The position numbers were made by a program, and so were the translations under genes. The notes under the pieces are model-generated. The model saw only the letters and a list, made by a program, of their open reading frames with translations, was not told the origin of the DNA and did no database searches. DNA of 63,377 nucleotides from a virus: IMG/VR virus record IMGVR_UViG_3300049440_000210, positions 1 to 63,377 of that record. One strand, 5' to 3'. Shown here in pieces: positions 33,563 to 41,500 of this stretch (position 1 is the first letter of the stretch; each line of letters starts with the position of its first letter).

Positions 33563-34204
33563 TCACTGGTAGTCAGGCCATCCTGGCCGCAAGTCATGGA
33601 CCAGGGGGTTCGCCTGCGTCGCCCAGATCTCCGCGGTCCAGCGGTTCTCGTTCTCCGGCGGGGGCAGCCGGCGCAGGTACGATGCCCGGGCCCACCAGAA
33701 GTTCCCTCCGAAGAACGGCGGGTCCTGCGGGTAATGGTCGTTGGAGACGTAGTGGCATCCGACCATGTCATGGCTGCCGAGGAGCGTCACGCAGTCCTCC
33801 CAGCCGCGCACGACGTGACGGGTCATCGACCGGCGCCAGGCGTGGTTCGTGTCCGTGTCGCCGTAGGCGCCCTTGGCGTGCGCGTAAAGGACCGCGTACT
33901 CACCGGGGATCTTCTGGACGTCGTCGTAGATGGCCTGGAGCGTTACCTGCTCCCATCCTTCCTCTGCCTCGCGCCACTGCGCCGGCTCGGGAATGCACCA
34001 GTTGCGGCACAGCAGGCCGATCCGCTGCCGGGCATTGTCCCGGTCCCGCGGCGGTCCAACGAGGCCAACCGTGATCGCCGTCTCGTCCAGGCCGCTGCGG
34101 CCCATCGCGGCGAAGTGATCCCGTACCGGGTCGGCCCAGGCCCCGGCCGCGAAGCAATGGTAGTAACTGCGCACGTCCAGGCCGTTCTTGCTCATGATGC
34201 CCAT
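33563..34204 (-). CDS. Glycosyltransferase-like protein, 213 aa
   Basis: ATG 34204 follows the upstream stop by one base. Contains NGLDVRSYYHCFAAGAW, YAVLYAHAKGAYGDTDTNHA, MTRHVVRGWEDCV and PPFFGGNFWWARASYLRRLP. The last motif is typical of glycosyltransferase-like proteins found in sugar clusters of viruses and bacteria. The catalytic type is not clear. Confidence 0.6.
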   Translation of the reverse strand: MGIMSKNGLDVRSYYHCFAAGAWADPVRDHFAAMGRSGLDETAITVGLVGPPRDRDNARQRIGLLCRNWCIPEPAQWREAEEGWEQVTLQAIYDDVQKIPGEYAVLYAHAKGAYGDTDTNHAWRRSMTRHVVRGWEDCVTLLGSHDMVGCHYVSNDHYPQDPPFFGGNFWWARASYLRRLPPPENENRWTAEIWATQANPLVHDLRPGWPDYQ

Positions 34205-34205
34205 G

Positions 34206-34535
34206 TCAGTCTTCCGCCAGCTCCTGTTCAGCCAGCTCCCGCCCGAACCGCTCCGCCCACTTGCTGGCCTTCTTCCGGGCCTTGGCCGAGCTTTCCTCGC
34301 AGTCTGGCAGGTCCGTGCCGTCCAGCGCGTTAGCGGCGAGGTTGGCCAGGTCGCGCATGTGCTCGGGCTCGAAGGCCCCGCCGAGGTAGTGCATGCCGGC
34401 AACCGTGCGCACCCACAGCAGGGCGTTGCGGTACCTCTCCTCGTGCTCCCGGGCAACGTCGTACTGGCGCTCCAGGTCCCTCACCCGCTGCTGCGGCGCA
34501 GGAGCATGACGTTCCCGGTCATGGCCGTCCGTCAT
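34206..34535 (-). CDS. Hypothetical coiled-coil protein, 109 aa
   Basis: ATG 34535 overlaps the GT2 stop (CAATGACG). N-terminal VRDLERQYDVAREHEERYRN coiled coil, a middle FEPEHMRDLANLAANALDGT and a charged C-terminal helix. Possibly a structural partner of the glycosyltransferases that flank it. Confidence 0.6.
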   Translation of the reverse strand: MTDGHDRERHAPAPQQRVRDLERQYDVAREHEERYRNALLWVRTVAGMHYLGGAFEPEHMRDLANLAANALDGTDLPDCEESSAKARKKASKWAERFGRELAEQELAED

Positions 34536-35161
34536 TGCTGCCCCTGCCTGTACAGGGAGGGCCAGGCATCGCTGGTCTCCGCGTCCACGCTCACGTAGCT
34601 GACTCCCGCGTCCAGCCAGCGCTCCACGAGGTCCCAGTCCTCGGTGAAGGACGCCGGCCCCCAGGTCCCGTGCGCCAGGATCTCCCGGCGGTGCATGATC
34701 ATCGGGGTTCCCACGTTGCCGCAGGCCAGCGGTCCCCAGCCGGTCACCGACTCGTGCGGGCCGCCGTGGCACGTCATGCGGCTCACGGCAAAGCCCGCCT
34801 CCGGGGCCGCGTCCAGGGCCGCGGCCATCAGCGCGCAGTGCCGGGGCCGGAGGGCGTCATCGTCATCGCAGTAGGTGACGTACTGCCCGCGGGCCACCTC
34901 CAGGCCGGCCAGCCGGGCATGATGGCCCCAGTGCTCGCCGGCGGGATGCTCCGGCAGTTCCCGGTAGACGACGTTGCCCCAGGCGTTCTTGCCGCACAGC
35001 ATGCCGAGCACGATGGCCAGCGTGCTGTCCGGGCCGTCGCTGACGATGACGTGCTCAACGCTGTCATAGTCCTGCGCCTGCACGGCCGGGACGCAGCGGT
35101 CCATGAGCATCGCGTGCCGCTGCCACGTGGGGGTAACCACCGATACCAGGGGCTGGGTCAT
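34532..35161 (-). CDS. Family 2 glycosyltransferase
   Basis: 209 residues from ATG 35161 (ATGA overlap). GT-A signatures: PLVSVVTPTWQRHAMLMDRC, HVIVSDGPDS, YVTYCDDDDALRPRHCALMA and a terminal WGPASFTEDWDLVERWLDAG. The DDDD stretch provides the metal-binding aspartates. Short for a GT2, so probably a minimal enzyme acting on a lipid- or protein-linked acceptor. Confidence 0.8.
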   Translation of the reverse strand: MTQPLVSVVTPTWQRHAMLMDRCVPAVQAQDYDSVEHVIVSDGPDSTLAIVLGMLCGKNAWGNVVYRELPEHPAGEHWGHHARLAGLEVARGQYVTYCDDDDALRPRHCALMAAALDAAPEAGFAVSRMTCHGGPHESVTGWGPLACGNVGTPMIMHRREILAHGTWGPASFTEDWDLVERWLDAGVSYVSVDAETSDAWPSLYRQGQQ

Positions 35162-35883
35162 CCCGGCCACTGGTCCGGCACGTTGATGCTCCGGTTGAAC
35201 TCGGACAGCGACTCGGGGGTGAACGGCGTCCCGCCCAGCTTCGCGATGTCGGCGTTCAGCTGGCCGCCGCGGCTGTAGGCATGCCAGTTCTGGAGGTCCG
35301 TGCTCGTCAGCGCGTAGGAGGCGGCGTAGACCTCATCCGGGCCGGACTTGCCCACGGAGTAGTGCATGTGCTCGATGACCACGTCGTCCAGGTACGTGAT
35401 CCCGCAGGCAGTGCCCCAGGCGAACCAGCCCACGTCCACGTACATGTGCGAGATCGTCGGCGCCCCCGCGTAGCCGAGGGCCTGCACCACCTCACTGCGC
35501 ATGAAGATGTGGCAGCTCATCGACCCGGGGTCCCGCGGGTACAGGTCGTTGCCGAATGCGAACGGCGTGCTCTCCAGGGCCTTGAGGATGGCCGTGTCCC
35601 AGCCGGGCGTGCGCGGCACGTTGTCATCGCCGAGGGAGCCGACCGCCCGGTACTGCCCGGCCCGGGGGACGGCCAGCTCATTGGTCCACGCGGTGACCCG
35701 GCGCAGCCCGGAGCGCACCTCGTACTCCACGCCGGGCAGCCGCGGGTACTGGCCCTCGTCGTCGTCGTCCAGGCCGACCGCCAGCACGGTGTCCGCCGTG
35801 CAGGTGTCCTTCATCGCCTGCGCAAGCCGGGCGATGCTCGCAGGGCGTCCCCGGCTGGGCACGGCGACCAGCAGGTCCCTCAT
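35158..35883 (-). CDS. Glycosyltransferase, paralogue of 36,984-37,646
   Basis: 241 residues from ATG 35883 (ATGA overlap). Starts MRDLLVAVPSRGRPASIARL, followed by VGLDDDDEGQYPRLPGV, NELAVPRAGQYRAVGSLGDD, then SHMYVDVGWFAWGTACGITY. Almost the same landmarks in the same order occur in the 220-aa gene at 37.0 kb, so the pair arose by duplication. DDDD and SLGDD are the likely nucleotide-sugar sites. Confidence 0.75.
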   Translation of the reverse strand: MRDLLVAVPSRGRPASIARLAQAMKDTCTADTVLAVGLDDDDEGQYPRLPGVEYEVRSGLRRVTAWTNELAVPRAGQYRAVGSLGDDNVPRTPGWDTAILKALESTPFAFGNDLYPRDPGSMSCHIFMRSEVVQALGYAGAPTISHMYVDVGWFAWGTACGITYLDDVVIEHMHYSVGKSGPDEVYAASYALTSTDLQNWHAYSRGGQLNADIAKLGGTPFTPESLSEFNRSINVPDQWPG

Positions 35884-36518
35884 GATCCGACCACCGTCAG
35901 CCAGGGATACGACGGCAGCAGCGGAATCTGGTCCTGCGGCATCGGGAAGCGCTCCATCTTGAAGGTGTCCTTGCTTGATGACCGGTAGTAGTACACCGGG
36001 GGGTCCGGTAGCCATGCCTGGCTCACGCACTTGCCGCTGGCCCGCACCCCGCTGCTCCAGCGGCGCTCAGCCTCATTCCCGCCCTCCCAGGTGCCCAGCA
36101 GCGCCAGCTCCCGGCGGATCGGGTTGAACTGGGTGATGTCCCGGAGCAGGATGTCCGGCCGGTTAGTCCAGTTCGAGTGCGCGAGCGAGTGCTCAACCGG
36201 GACTTCCGGAACGCCGTCCGTCGTCCAGCGCACCATGAAGCCCACGTAATCCGGCTGCGCCTGGAGTGCCGCCATGATCCGCGCCACGCCATCGGGGGCC
36301 AGCAGGTCGTCGTCATCGATGCAGGAGACGTACTGTGTCCGGGACCTGTTCAGCAGGGTCTGCGTCTTAGCCCCGTAGCTGTCCTCCAGGTTGTCCCGGT
36401 AGATCAGCGCGCCGAATCCCGGCTGCCATTGCCGGTTAAGGTCAGCGAGCAGCTCCAGCAGCGTCACGTGCCGGTGCGGGATCGAGCAGATCAGGACGTC
36501 CCAGGTCACGCCCGTCAT
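35880..36518 (-). CDS. Family 2 glycosyltransferase
   Basis: 212 residues, ATG 36518 overlapping the upstream stop. TWDVLICSIPHRHVTLLELL, RTQYVSCIDDDDLLAPDGVA and NEAERRWSSG with a terminal PPVYYYRSSSKDTF region match GT-A transferases. Coupled on both sides by ATGA overlaps. Confidence 0.75.
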   Translation of the reverse strand: MTGVTWDVLICSIPHRHVTLLELLADLNRQWQPGFGALIYRDNLEDSYGAKTQTLLNRSRTQYVSCIDDDDLLAPDGVARIMAALQAQPDYVGFMVRWTTDGVPEVPVEHSLAHSNWTNRPDILLRDITQFNPIRRELALLGTWEGGNEAERRWSSGVRASGKCVSQAWLPDPPVYYYRSSSKDTFKMERFPMPQDQIPLLPSYPWLTVVGS

Positions 36519-36982
36519 GGCGCCGTTCCCAGCGCGTCATCCCCGTTCGTCCCTGCCCGGTAGCCCGCATCGAACAAGGCCGCTCCGATGCGCATGTCCG
36601 CCTCACGCTGGCCGTCGTCCAAGTCCTCCCAGGGCAGTAGCCAGGACGGCTTCGGGTCCGGCTGCTCTCGCGCCCACTGCACCCAGACCTGGCGGACGAG
36701 CCTGCCAACTAGCTCCCGGGGCTCTGACCCTCCTGGATGGCGTTGGATGCCCGGCACCCGGCCCCCCGGCCTGATAACGCCCCAGAAATGCTGGTCGCCC
36801 GCAGGCGGGGGAATCTCGGAAATGGCCGCGGCCGGGTAAAGCCGGAAAGGCACGGCACTGGCGACGTTCACCGGAGGGACGGTCTCCAGGGTGGAGCTGC
36901 TGGCGTCATACATCCACTCCCGCAGGAGCACTGGATCGGCATTCTCCAGGTACAGCCACCCGCACTTGCCGTGCATCCTCAC
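36515..36982 (-). CDS. RyR-domain-like phage protein, 155 aa
   Basis: GTG 36982 (MRMHGKCGWLYLENADPVLL). The C-terminal part VRQVWVQWAREQPDPKPSW-LLPWEDLDDGQREADMRIG resembles RyR-type repeat domains that are common in phage genomes. The N-terminal half has a DQHFWGVIRPGGRVPG segment. Function unknown. Sits between two glycosyltransferase genes. Confidence 0.55.
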   Translation of the reverse strand: MRMHGKCGWLYLENADPVLLREWMYDASSSTLETVPPVNVASAVPFRLYPAAAISEIPPPAGDQHFWGVIRPGGRVPGIQRHPGGSEPRELVGRLVRQVWVQWAREQPDPKPSWLLPWEDLDDGQREADMRIGAALFDAGYRAGTNGDDALGTAP

Positions 36983-36983
36983 G

Positions 36984-37646
36984 TCACAGCACCGCCTTGA
37001 TCTTGCGGACATCCTCGTCCAGCTCTCCGCGGCAGTACTCGGCGAAGGCTGCCTGGCACTGCGCCGAGGTCTCCTCCGCCCGCCGGTACGTCTCGTCAGC
37101 CGGCGCTTTCCCGGAGGAGTGGTGCAAGTGCTCAATGATCACGCCGGGGAGGTACTCGATCCCGCAGGCCGCGCCCCAGGCCCCCCAGGCGTCGTCCACG
37201 TACATGTGAGTAAGAGCCGGGACGCCGATATAGCCGAGCGCCCGGACGACTTCACTCCTGGTGAAGACGTGCGTTACCTGAGAGCCGTGCGGGCGCAGCG
37301 GGTACAGGTCGTTGGCGTACGCGAAGGGCTGGCGGTTCAGGGCCTCCATGATCCGCACGTCCCAGCCGGGCGTCTCCGGCACGCAGTCATCACCGAGCGC
37401 CCCGATGTACCGGTACTCCCCCACGGCGGGCACGGCCAGCTCATTCGCCCAGGCGGTAAAGCCGCGCAGGCCGGCCCGGACTGCATACTGCACGTTCCCC
37501 AGCCGGGGGTAGCTTTCCTCGTCGTCCTCGTCCAGGCCAACGAGGAGCGTCGTGTACCCCTGGCAGGTAACGTCCATGGCCTCTCGCAGCCGCTGGATAT
37601 TCTGCGGGCGGCCCCGGCTGGGCACCACGACGAGCAGGTCCCTCAT
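36984..37646 (-). CDS. Glycosyltransferase, paralogue of 35,158-35,883
   Basis: 220 residues from ATG 37646 (ATGA overlap). MRDLLVVVPSRGRPQNIQRL, VGLDEDDEESYPRLGNV, NELAVPAVGEYRYIGALGDD, HMYVDDAWGAWGAACGIEYL: nearly every landmark is shared with the 35.2-kb gene. The two may add different residues of one oligosaccharide. Confidence 0.75.
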   Translation of the reverse strand: MRDLLVVVPSRGRPQNIQRLREAMDVTCQGYTTLLVGLDEDDEESYPRLGNVQYAVRAGLRGFTAWANELAVPAVGEYRYIGALGDDCVPETPGWDVRIMEALNRQPFAYANDLYPLRPHGSQVTHVFTRSEVVRALGYIGVPALTHMYVDDAWGAWGAACGIEYLPGVIIEHLHHSSGKAPADETYRRAEETSAQCQAAFAEYCRGELDEDVRKIKAVL

Positions 37647-38005
37647 AGCAGCCAGTCCTCCTCGGCTAGCCTGGTCGTGTCACTCTCATACCCGGCCCCT
37701 GATCGCGGGCCACGGGTGAAGACAAGGCAGGTACAGTCGGCGATGGCCTTCCACGCGTGAGGAGCCCCGGCCTCTTCCCGGGCCATCTCCCCCGGGCCAA
37801 GCTCACGCTCGCGGATGCTCCCGTCCTGGAGCCGGATAGCAATGAGGAGCCTCCCGGAGACCACGTACGTCCACTGCACGGTCTCCCGGTGCACGTGGTT
37901 CCCGCGGACAGCGCCCGCCCTGGTGATGATGCGCGTCACGGAGTCAATCGGGGAGACGACAAGGTCCTCGATGTAGCCCCGGTCGTCCCGGAAGCTGCTA
38001 GGCAC
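37643..38005 (-). CDS. Cupin sugar epimerase/isomerase-like protein, 120 aa
   Basis: GTG 38005 overlaps the methyltransferase end. A cupin: GAVRGNHVHRETVQWTYVVS supplies the His residues of the barrel, and a second strand set is GEMAREEAGAPHAWKAI. The size and the HVH motif fit the FdtA/WxcM/RmlC-like group that isomerises or epimerises dTDP-4-keto sugars. With the epimerase and C-methyltransferase it would make a branched deoxysugar. Confidence 0.65.
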   Translation of the reverse strand: MPSSFRDDRGYIEDLVVSPIDSVTRIITRAGAVRGNHVHRETVQWTYVVSGRLLIAIRLQDGSIRERELGPGEMAREEAGAPHAWKAIADCTCLVFTRGPRSGAGYESDTTRLAEEDWLL

Positions 38006-39128
38006 CGGCGATCCCTGGGCTGGGAAGCGGGACGATGAACTTGCCCTGGTAGCCGGCCGCGCGCAGCTTCGGCATGATGTCGCCGGCGATGTGCCAGGAC
38101 AGCATCAGCGCGTACGCGGGCTGGTCCTCGATGAGCCGCTTCTCGTCCACCACGGGAATCTGCGTGCCTGGCATCAGCTGGCCGATCTTCTCGCTGCCGG
38201 GTACCTCGCAGACGCACGTGACGTACTTCTGAACGCCCGCGTAGTGGAGGAGCGGCGTGGCGCGGGTGGTCGCGCCGATGCCGTACACCTTCTCCTTCTC
38301 CTGGACGGTGATCTTCCATAGCATCCCGCGCAGCGCCGCAGCGGCGCCCTCGGCCCGGTGCTGGAGGCCGCCCCGCTGCTTGCGGGCCCGCACGCGGAAC
38401 GACCCGCCGTGCATCGGGGTCTCCTGCGAGCTGGTGACCCGCAGGCCGTGCCGCTCCAGCAGGCCGGCGAGGGTGGCCACCGAGTAGTACCGCAGGTGCT
38501 CATGGTAGATCGTGTCGATCTGAAGGCCCTCGGTGATGCTCGCCAGGTCGTGGTTCTCGGTGACGAACTCCCCGTCGTCAGCCAGCAAGGTCACCACGCC
38601 GTCCAGGAAGTCATGGACATCCGGCACGTGCGCGAGGACGTTGCACGCCGTGACGACCCTGGCCGGCCCGTGCTCCCCGCGGATCTTCGCCGCCAGGCCA
38701 GCGGTGAAGAACTCCTGGTACTGCGTGATGCCAGGACCGCACTTCCTGACCTGGTTCGTCGGCTCTATCGCTACCCGGCGCGGTGGTCCCGGGTAACTGC
38801 CCAGCAGCGTCCCGTCATTGGCCCCGATATCAACGACCAGGTCGCCCAGGGCGAGGTTTCCGGCAAGGTCCCGGGTCAGGTTCGCATAGTGCTCGCGCAG
38901 CACCCGGGAGTTGCCCGTCGTGTACGGGTGATCCTCCGGGAAGACCTCCCGCTGGTCCGCGATGTAGCTGAGCTGGACGAGCAGGCAGCTCGCGCACTGC
39001 ACGAGGGCGAGCGGGTACCGGGCACTTGCCCTGGAGCTCTCGGCAAGCGGCTGGCGCCCCATGTCGAAGAAGGGCCTCAGCAGCCCGTGCGCCCCGCAGC
39101 CGCCGCAGGCGGTGACGTCACCGGTCAC
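37998..39128 (-). CDS. Deoxysugar C-methyltransferase (SAM-dependent)
   Basis: 376 residues from GTG 39128. N-terminal zinc-binding part CGGCGAHGLLRPFFDMG with a second pair CASC, SAM site VVDIGANDGTLLGSYPG, then TENHDLASITEGLQIDTIYH and EHLRYYSVATLAGLLERHGL, and a C-terminal C-methyltransferase domain (YGIGATTRATPLLHYAGV). This is the order seen in NDP-hexose C-methyltransferases of antibiotic pathways (TylC3/NovU type). It would add a methyl branch to a keto-sugar before transfer. Rare in phages. Confidence 0.85.
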   Translation of the reverse strand: MTGDVTACGGCGAHGLLRPFFDMGRQPLAESSRASARYPLALVQCASCLLVQLSYIADQREVFPEDHPYTTGNSRVLREHYANLTRDLAGNLALGDLVVDIGANDGTLLGSYPGPPRRVAIEPTNQVRKCGPGITQYQEFFTAGLAAKIRGEHGPARVVTACNVLAHVPDVHDFLDGVVTLLADDGEFVTENHDLASITEGLQIDTIYHEHLRYYSVATLAGLLERHGLRVTSSQETPMHGGSFRVRARKQRGGLQHRAEGAAAALRGMLWKITVQEKEKVYGIGATTRATPLLHYAGVQKYVTCVCEVPGSEKIGQLMPGTQIPVVDEKRLIEDQPAYALMLSWHIAGDIMPKLRAAGYQGKFIVPLPSPGIAGA

Positions 39129-40102
39129 CAAGCCTGCCGCGGCAGGAGGCTGTGCGCCTGGTACCAGGCTGCCGTCTCGGCCAGGCCGTCCTCGAACGAG
39201 GTCTCCGGCCAGGTTCCCAGCGCCCGGATCTTCGCCGTGTCCGGCAGCCTGCGCGGCGGCGACCCCTTGGCCAGCTTGCCCGGCATGACCTTGACCTCAC
39301 GGCCATAGCGCCGGCCCACGGCAACGGCAACGTCCGCGACCGTGCGCTCGTCCATGGTGCCCACGTGGTAGACGCCGCCGGGGGTGCCCTGGCCGGCGAG
39401 CAGGCTCAGCTGGGCCGTGCAGTCATCGATGTAGCAGAACGACCGGGTCTCCTGGCCGGTGCCCTGGATGGGGAACGGGATGACGCCCCCCTTCGGGTAC
39501 TGCGGGATCAGCTCGTCCATCCGGTTGCAGAACTCCGGGATAACGTGCTCCCGGCCCATGTCAGGACCGTAGACGTTGTGCGGCCTGGCGATCACCACCC
39601 GGTCCAGTACCCCTGCCCGCTCCCAGGCCAGCACGGCCAGCTCGCAGGCGATCTTGCCGCCGCCGTAGCTGTACCGGGCATTGAGCACGTCCGGGACGAC
39701 GAGGGGGATGTCCTCCGGGGTGGGCACCTGCGGGGCCACCTGGTACGCCTCGGAGGAGGACACCAGGAGCAGGTCCCCGCAGCCGGTGACCTCGCAGCCG
39801 CGCAGCACGTTGAGGATGCCGCGCAGCGCAACGTCGAGGACAGCGCGCGGCTCGGCGTAGAACGTCTGGGTGCCCTGGAGGTAAGCCAGGTGCGCCACCA
39901 TGTCGCAGCCGTGCATCGCGGTCAGGACGTCTGCCGAGTTTCGCACGTCGCCTTCAATGAGCGTGCACGGCACGCCGCGGAGCCGCTCCCGGTCACCGCG
40001 GCTCAGGTCGTCAAGGACCCGTACCTCATGACCTTCCCCGGCCAGGCGGCGGACGAGGCTGCTCCCGAGGAACCCGGCCCCACCGGTCACGAGGATTCTC
40101 AT
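39125..40102 (-). CDS. NAD-dependent sugar epimerase/dehydratase
   Basis: 325 residues. Extended SDR: nucleotide-binding TGGAGFLGSSLVRRLAGEGH, VSSSEAYQVAPQVPTPED, active-site Tyr and Lys in ARYSYGGGKIACELA, then RPHNVYGPDMG and the sugar-binding end TRSFCYIDDCTAQL. Acts on an NDP-sugar (epimerisation, dehydration or reduction). First gene of the leftward sugar cassette, with a promoter-like TATAAT upstream. Confidence 0.9.
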   Translation of the reverse strand: MRILVTGGAGFLGSSLVRRLAGEGHEVRVLDDLSRGDRERLRGVPCTLIEGDVRNSADVLTAMHGCDMVAHLAYLQGTQTFYAEPRAVLDVALRGILNVLRGCEVTGCGDLLLVSSSEAYQVAPQVPTPEDIPLVVPDVLNARYSYGGGKIACELAVLAWERAGVLDRVVIARPHNVYGPDMGREHVIPEFCNRMDELIPQYPKGGVIPFPIQGTGQETRSFCYIDDCTAQLSLLAGQGTPGGVYHVGTMDERTVADVAVAVGRRYGREVKVMPGKLAKGSPPRRLPDTAKIRALGTWPETSFEDGLAETAAWYQAHSLLPRQAW

Positions 40103-40122
40103 GCGACGACTCTAGCAGACTT

Positions 40123-40140
40123 CCTTATTATACTAGAACA
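40123..40140 (-). promoter_or_regulatory. Promoter-like element upstream of the sugar cassette
   Basis: On the minus strand GTCTGTTCTAGTATAAT ends about 20 bases before the epimerase ATG. TATAAT is a good -10, and the GTCTnTT block recalls the motif at 54.1, 55.1 and 58.8 kb. The 140-bp region to 40,242 separates divergent genes. Confidence 0.5.
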
Positions 40141-40242
40141 GACGTAGCCGGTGATCCGCGAAGGCCGGCACTCGCTCGCGGCATGAGCTTAGTATTAGCC
40201 TGAAGTGCCACCGTGGGAACTCAGGGACAACGGGAGAAGGAA

Positions 40243-40419
40243 ATGATGACGGCTAACTGGCGTATCGCTAGCCGCTGTGACGGGCAGTGCCCGCACTGCG
40301 TCAGCGTCGGAACGGACGCAGATAAGGTCGGCGTTCGCGACACCACCCAGCACGGCGACGGCACCGTCCTGACATTCAGCACACGGGCGTGGCGCGATTT
40401 CGCCGCGCGCCTGAAGTAG
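40243..40419 (+). CDS. DUF397-like small protein, 58 aa
   Basis: ATG 40243 behind GGGAGAAGGA. Sequence NWRIASRCDGQCPHCVSVGT, VGVRDTTQHGDGTVLTFSTR and a terminal AWRDFAARLK follow the DUF397 pattern (W...S...CVEV...VAVRDS...G.VL.F....W..F...K). In streptomycetes and relatives, DUF397 proteins accompany HTH regulators and influence development or act like toxin-antitoxin partners. Here it stands alone on the + strand with its own promoter region, flanked by leftward genes: a typical moron. No partner HTH lies next to it. Confidence 0.75.
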   Translation: MMTANWRIASRCDGQCPHCVSVGTDADKVGVRDTTQHGDGTVLTFSTRAWRDFAARLK

Positions 40420-40480
40420 TCACGCTGCGAGCTGGCCCTGCTGGGCATGACCAGCCCGTCTGCGCTGGAAAAGGGAGACC

Positions 40481-40630
40481 CTACTTAGTGCGGTCATCCT
40501 TGTAGTCGTGGCTAAGGCCGCCGTTGCCGCCGTGAGCCTTCTCCGAGCCGTTCGGGTACGGCAGGCCGCCGGTCTGGCCGCCCTTGGCCGGCTCCTGGCC
40601 GTTCGGGTACACGCGTGCGATGTCGCTCAT
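40481..40630 (-). CDS. Small Gly/Asn-rich protein, 49 aa
   Basis: ATG 40630 starts 6 bases after the stop region of the 83-aa gene. MSDIARVYPNGQEPAKGGQT, then GLPYPNGSEKAHGGNGGLSH. YPNG occurs twice. Soluble, probably disordered. Last gene of the head accessory group before the DUF397 moron. Confidence 0.6.
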   Translation of the reverse strand: MSDIARVYPNGQEPAKGGQTGGLPYPNGSEKAHGGNGGLSHDYKDDRTK

Positions 40631-40633
40631 GAC

Positions 40634-40885
40634 CTATACCTGCTTCCAGGCGCTGCCGTCAGACGCGCCGTTACCCGGCCAGGCGTCAGCGACTGCCTCC
40701 CCCTGGGCCCCGGCCGCGCCTGCTTCCTGGATCTTGCGCCAGGGGCCGCCCGCGGAGTCTCCCGCCACGGCATCGTAGATGGTAGTCGCCGTGACCTGGT
40801 CCTCGGCGGCGCCGGGAGCGGTGGCGTCGTAGGGCTGCCAGGGCTGGGGCGGGGGGCTGGTGATCGGGTCGGGTGCCTGTGGCAT
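40634..40885 (-). CDS. Head accessory protein, 83 aa, paralogue of the next gene
   Basis: ATG 40885 behind GGAGGACGAGA. Pro-rich N-terminus, then PWRKIQEAGAAGAQGEAVAD and a terminal W...SAWKQV. The 72-aa neighbour has the same skeleton (W-K-x-x-x-A-x-x-G-x-A ... W-K-Q), so the two are tandem duplicates. Possibly capsid decoration proteins, by position downstream of the capsid gene. Confidence 0.6.
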   Translation of the reverse strand: MPQAPDPITSPPPQPWQPYDATAPGAAEDQVTATTIYDAVAGDSAGGPWRKIQEAGAAGAQGEAVADAWPGNGASDGSAWKQV

Positions 40886-40895
40886 TCTCGTCCTC

Positions 40896-41114
40896 CTAGG
40901 TCTGCTTCCAGCGGCCGGGACCGTCCGGGAAGCCCTCCGTCACGGTCCCGCTGAAGTCCGCGGTCCCGGCGTTGGCCTCCAGTGACTTCCAGCCGTTCAT
41001 CGTCGCGTCGCTCGTCGCGTCCCAGTCGTGCTGCGGGACGTTGCCTTGCACCGGGGAGGCCGTGATGACATGCGGCGACTCGGGAACCGGGCCGTTAACT
41101 GCGGGGTTCTGCAT
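40896..41114 (-). CDS. Head accessory protein, 72 aa
   Basis: ATG 41114 overlaps the upstream stop (TAATG). MQNPAVNGPVPESPHVITAS, then GWKSLEANAGTADFSGTVTE and GFPDGPGRWKQT. Paralogue of the 83-aa protein. The shared C-terminal W..G..WKQ end suggests a common binding surface. Confidence 0.6.
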   Translation of the reverse strand: MQNPAVNGPVPESPHVITASPVQGNVPQHDWDATSDATMNGWKSLEANAGTADFSGTVTEGFPDGPGRWKQT

Positions 41115-41440
41115 TACCGGCCCTTCCTGGCCGTCACCGGCTGGCGCACGACATTCGGCGTGCCGGTGGCCTTCCAGGCAGGCGACGGCGGGCTGTACTC
41201 GTGAGCCTGCCCGCTGGCCTGCGGCTTGCCGTCCGTCGCAGGCTCGATCACAGCCGCGTTGGACGGCGTGACCGTGGGGTCGTTGCCGAAATAGTCACCG
41301 GCCTGGTGCATGACGTCCACGGGCTCCGAGCCGGGAGCGGTCATCGCCTGCTCGTTCGACGCCTGCATGTTGCCGCCCTCCTGGGAGGTTGGCACCAAAG
41401 CGCTGATCGGGTCAGGCAGCAGCCCGCTCAGGTCCTGCAT
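41114..41440 (-). CDS. Head accessory protein, 108 aa
   Basis: ATG 41440 overlaps the upstream frame (TAATG). MQDLSGLLPDPISALVPTSQ, then a Pro/Ala/Ser-rich middle and SPAWKATGTPNVVRQPVTAR. The SPAWKATG segment resembles the W-K motifs of the two proteins downstream. Low complexity; function unknown. Confidence 0.55.
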   Translation of the reverse strand: MQDLSGLLPDPISALVPTSQEGGNMQASNEQAMTAPGSEPVDVMHQAGDYFGNDPTVTPSNAAVIEPATDGKPQASGQAHEYSPPSPAWKATGTPNVVRQPVTARKGR

Positions 41441-41499
41441 TACCGCCTCCGGGGATCATAATGCTCGTAGCGATACGCCTGGCTCGGCTTCTCGTGCAC
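41440..41499 (-). CDS. Possible 19-aa ORF
   Basis: GTG 41499 starts two bases after the preceding TAG and its TAA overlaps the next ATG. Product MHEKPSQAYRYEHYDPRRR. Very short; it fills the gap with intact coupling on both sides, which is its only support. Confidence 0.4.
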   Translation of the reverse strand: MHEKPSQAYRYEHYDPRRR

Positions 41500-41500
41500 G

